Shown piece after piece: positions 61,693 through 64,000 of a DNA stretch of 64,000 bases. The notes beneath the pieces are model-generated. The model worked only from the letters and a program-made list of their open reading frames with translations. It was not told the origin of the DNA and ran no database searches. Origin of the DNA: Pelosinus baikalensis (lineage in GTDB: Bacteria > Bacillota > Negativicutes > DSM-13327). The position numbers and the translations under genes were made by a program. Location: contig NZ_JAJHJB010000006.1 of the NCBI RefSeq assembly GCF_020819555.1, positions 1 through 64,000 of the forward strand, given 5' to 3'. Every line of letters starts with the position of its first letter. The first letter of the stretch is position 1.

Positions 61693-62631
61693 GTGGAATT
61701 TCATCATGTTAGTGTGTTATTAAAAGAGAGTGTATCTGCATTGGTAACGAATCCTGAAGGTATTTATGTTGATTGTACATTAGGTGGAAGTGGACATGCT
61801 GAACATGTTGTCAAACAATTGGGAGCATCGGGGCGATTTATTGGCATTGATCAAGATCCAGTTGCGATAGAAACGGGAAAAGTTAAGTTGTCCAATGCTA
61901 AGTGCAAAGTCGATATCGTACAGAATAATTTTCAAAATATTGGACTTGTCTTAGATGAGTTAAAAGTAAATAAGGTAGACGGCATATTATTTGACTTAGG
62001 GGTATCGTCACATCAGCTAGATATCGCTGAAAGAGGATTTTCTTATATGCAAGATGCACCTTTAGATATGCGTATGAATCCGAATAGCGATTTTTCTGCT
62101 TATGATATTGTGAATAATTATTCGGAAAATCAATTGGCAGATATTATTATTACCTATGGAGAAGAGCGTTGGGCCAAGAGAATTGCGAAGTTTATCATTG
62201 AATTTCGAAGTGGTAAAGCGATAGAAACTACTGGAGAATTAGTAGATATCATAAAAAGGGCTATTCCGTCAGCAGCAAGGCGCGATGGACCACATCCAGC
62301 GAAAAGAACGTTTCAGGCTATACGTATTGAAGTAAACAATGAGCTAGGAATTTTAAAAGATGCTTTTACTACTTCCATAGAGAGACTTGCTTTGGGCGGG
62401 AGATTGTGTATTATTACTTTTCATTCCTTGGAAGACCGGATTGCGAAGCAGACTTTACAGCTGATGGCAAAAGGATGTATTTGTCCAAAAGCATTGCCGA
62501 TATGTATGTGTAATAATAAACCGCAGATTAAAATCTTAGGTAAGCCGATTGCTCCATCAGTGAATGAGTTAGAAGAGAATCCACGGGCGCGGAGTGCTAA
62601 GTTGCGCGTAGCGGAAAAAATAATTTTATAA
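61693..62631 (+). CDS. rsmH: 16S rRNA (cytosine1402-N4)-methyltransferase
   Basis: Methylates C1402 of 16S rRNA using SAM. 312 residues from GTG 61693 (GGGGTGAG upstream; an earlier GTG 61684 is in that site). Seen: FHHVSVLLKESV, YVDCTLGGSGHAEHVV, ILFDLGVSSHQLD, FSYMQDAPLDMRM and TFHSLEDRIAKQ. Confidence 0.97.
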   Translation: MEFHHVSVLLKESVSALVTNPEGIYVDCTLGGSGHAEHVVKQLGASGRFIGIDQDPVAIETGKVKLSNAKCKVDIVQNNFQNIGLVLDELKVNKVDGILFDLGVSSHQLDIAERGFSYMQDAPLDMRMNPNSDFSAYDIVNNYSENQLADIIITYGEERWAKRIAKFIIEFRSGKAIETTGELVDIIKRAIPSAARRDGPHPAKRTFQAIRIEVNNELGILKDAFTTSIERLALGGRLCIITFHSLEDRIAKQTLQLMAKGCICPKALPICMCNNKPQIKILGKPIAPSVNELEENPRARSAKLRVAEKIIL

Positions 62632-62690
62632 AAATTGGTGTAATATCATGGGAACTACAATTGTTCTAATTTTAAGGAAGGGGAATATAC

Positions 62691-63113
62691 ATGTTAGTAA
62701 ATAAAAAACAAGATTGGGATATTTATCAACAACCAGAAGTCCCATCCATTAAAAAAAAGTATTTAGTAAAACCTGATATTGCGCTACGAGTGAAATGCTT
62801 AACAACAGTTACTATGATTATAGTAGCAGCCATGTTTTTAACTGCATCAAGCGAAGCAATTATACGCTCTGGTTATGAGTTAGTGCAAATGAAGGTAGAA
62901 GTCATTAAACTGGAAAAAGAAAACGAATTATTGCAATTAGATATTGCGAAATTAAAATCACCGCAGCGTATTCAGAGCATAGCTACAACTCAGCTAGGTA
63001 TGGTAATGCCGCAAAATATATATTGTGCGGAAAGTTCTTCGAAAGGTTCTAATTTGAATACCGAAGGAGAAAAAAGTATAGTAAGTATGTTACTAAATCG
63101 TAAGAATCAATAA
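62691..63113 (+). CDS. ftsL: Cell division protein FtsL
   Basis: Bitopic division protein that pairs with DivIC and activates septal synthesis. 140 residues: cytosolic N-terminus (1-40), one membrane helix (about 42-60), and a coiled coil (about 70-100: QMKVEVIKLEKENELLQLDI). Identity rests on topology and position between rsmH and the PBP. Confidence 0.88.
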   Translation: MLVNKKQDWDIYQQPEVPSIKKKYLVKPDIALRVKCLTTVTMIIVAAMFLTASSEAIIRSGYELVQMKVEVIKLEKENELLQLDIAKLKSPQRIQSIATTQLGMVMPQNIYCAESSSKGSNLNTEGEKSIVSMLLNRKNQ

Positions 63114-63135
63114 TTAAAAATTGGGGGAGTGCCCA

Positions 63136-64000
63136 TTGGCGTCATCATCACATGTTACCATTAGGAAAAGGGTGGCCTGTCTTTTTCTACTGATTGCGGT
63201 AATTATGTCAGGACTTGGTTTTCGTCTAATGTATCTCCAATTTTACAGAAGCAATTGGTTAACAGAAAATGCTATCGACCAGCGGGTGAGAGATATTCCC
63301 GTAGAGGCAAAGCGTGGTACAATTTTTGATCGTAATGGGAGAGAGCTTGGTGTCAGTATAAGTTCTGAATCTGTATACGCAATACCAGCTGAAATAGTAG
63401 ATGTAGAAGGAACGGCAGCCAGATTGGCTGCTATTTTGACGTTAGACAGGGATAAATTAGCGGCAAAATTGAAAAGACGTCAAGCGTTTACTTGGGTGAA
63501 GCGTAAAGTAGATGGAGAAATCGCCAAAGAAGTACATATGCTTAATTTACCAGGAATCGGATTGACCCAGGAAAATCAGCGTTATTACCCTAATGATAAT
63601 TTAGCAGCTCATATACTGGGGTTTACGGGGATTGATAGTCAAGGGTTAGATGGAGTAGAATTAACTTTTGACAGCTATTTGAAGGGACGCAGCGGAAGCA
63701 TAGTGGTGGAGTATGATGCGCGAGGTCAGGAAATACCTTATGCATCTCATCAATTTATAAAGCCGGTAGAAGGGCATAATATTTATCTAACCATTGATAT
63801 TGTAATTCAACAAATCATTGAACGTGAGCTTGAAAAAGTAATGCAAGACACGAAGGCGCAGGCAGCTACAATTATCGCTATAGAGCCTAGTACTGGGGAA
63901 ATATTAGCCTTGGCGAATCGGCCGGATTATAATCCAAATCGTTTTGCAGAATTTTCACCAAAATTATGGAGAAATATTGCTGTTTCTAATGCTTATGAGC
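63136..64000 (+). CDS. Penicillin-binding protein FtsI/SpoVD type, 5' part
   Basis: The frame runs open from TTG 63136 (after GGGGGAG) to the window end (288 codons). Seen: a membrane anchor (about 13-35), PBP dimerisation motifs (KRGTIFDRNGRELG), and ENQRYYPNDNLAAHILGFTG followed by LTIDIVIQQIIERELE and IIAIEPSTGEILALANRPDY, the start of the transpeptidase domain. The catalytic Ser lies beyond the window. FtsI (division) versus SpoVD (sporulation) cannot be decided from this part. Confidence 0.93.
   Translation, partial: MASSSHVTIRKRVACLFLLIAVIMSGLGFRLMYLQFYRSNWLTENAIDQRVRDIPVEAKRGTIFDRNGRELGVSISSESVYAIPAEIVDVEGTAARLAAILTLDRDKLAAKLKRRQAFTWVKRKVDGEIAKEVHMLNLPGIGLTQENQRYYPNDNLAAHILGFTGIDSQGLDGVELTFDSYLKGRSGSIVVEYDARGQEIPYASHQFIKPVEGHNIYLTIDIVIQQIIERELEKVMQDTKAQAATIIAIEPSTGEILALANRPDYNPNRFAEFSPKLWRNIAVSNAYE

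Overview
The window is a piece of an AT-rich, low-GC Gram-positive-lineage chromosome. Protein content and gene order (trmFO-hslVU-codY, then flgB to sigD, then rpsB-tsf-pyrH-frr-uppS-cdsA-dxr-rseP-ispG-proS, then mraZ-rsmH-ftsL-ftsI) are those of Firmicutes. Protein style, such as the FlhB beginning and the many TTG starts, suggests a motile Negativicutes bacterium of the Sporomusaceae (Pelosinus-like). That assignment is inference from memory of these families and was not tested by a search. Almost every gene is on the + strand; only an ArsC/Spx-like gene and a DUF1858 gene are on the - strand.

Layout. 1-495: tail of an rRNA operon (23S 3' end, 5S, tRNA-Asn, terminator). 546-4853: a zinc-ribbon protein with an L7/L12-like middle domain, then a folate cluster (folP-folB-folK) and a diacylglycerol glycosyltransferase. 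4890-12757: dprA-topA-trmFO, a gap without xerC holding a decayed coding fragment, then hslV-hslU-codY closed by a strong terminator. 12927-44931: one long flagellum/chemotaxis operon of about 39 genes. It runs from rod and basal body (flgB, flgC, fliE, fliF), switch and export ATPase (fliG, fliH, fliI, fliJ), a lytic transglycosylase and a MotE-like protein, hook (fliK, flgD, flgE, flbD) and fliL-fliM-fliY-cheY, through the export gate (fliO to flhA) and flhF-flhG-pilZ, to chemotaxis (cheB, cheA, cheW, cheC, cheD), sigma-28, FapA, a charged protein and a SwrB-like membrane protein. motAB, cheR, flgA/H/I, fliC/D/S and flgK/L/M are not here. 44971-55201: translation and envelope-lipid genes (rpsB, tsf, pyrH, frr, uppS, cdsA, dxr, rseP, ispG, proS), with a small unknown gene and a ferredoxin-like remnant between frr and uppS. 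55245-61085: small transcription units: an ArsC/Spx-like gene (-), a DUF155 membrane protein, a CoA-binding protein plus thioredoxin, feoB-feoA, a DUF1858 protein (-), and a polysaccharide deacetylase. 61149-64000: start of the division/cell-wall (dcw) cluster with MraZ operator repeats, mraZ, rsmH, ftsL and the first 288 codons of an ftsI/spoVD-type PBP that runs off the window.

How the parts work together: CodY, encoded just upstream of the motility operon, may link nutrient state to motility. The operon carries hardware, sensor-kinase adaptation and its own sigma factor, with FlhF/FlhG controlling number and placement and PilZ giving c-di-GMP input. Dxr and IspG make isoprenoid precursors and UppS makes the undecaprenyl carrier used by the dcw enzymes.

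No CRISPR array, prophage or insertion sequence was seen, and I found no convincing undescribed multi-gene system. The best leads are local: the zinc-ribbon/L7L12-like/PH-like protein with a perfect 30-bp palindrome upstream, an alanine-rich insert of about 120 residues in the hook protein, the ferredoxin remnant after frr, the decayed fragment in the trmFO-hslV gap, and several small uncharacterised genes inside the flagellar operon.
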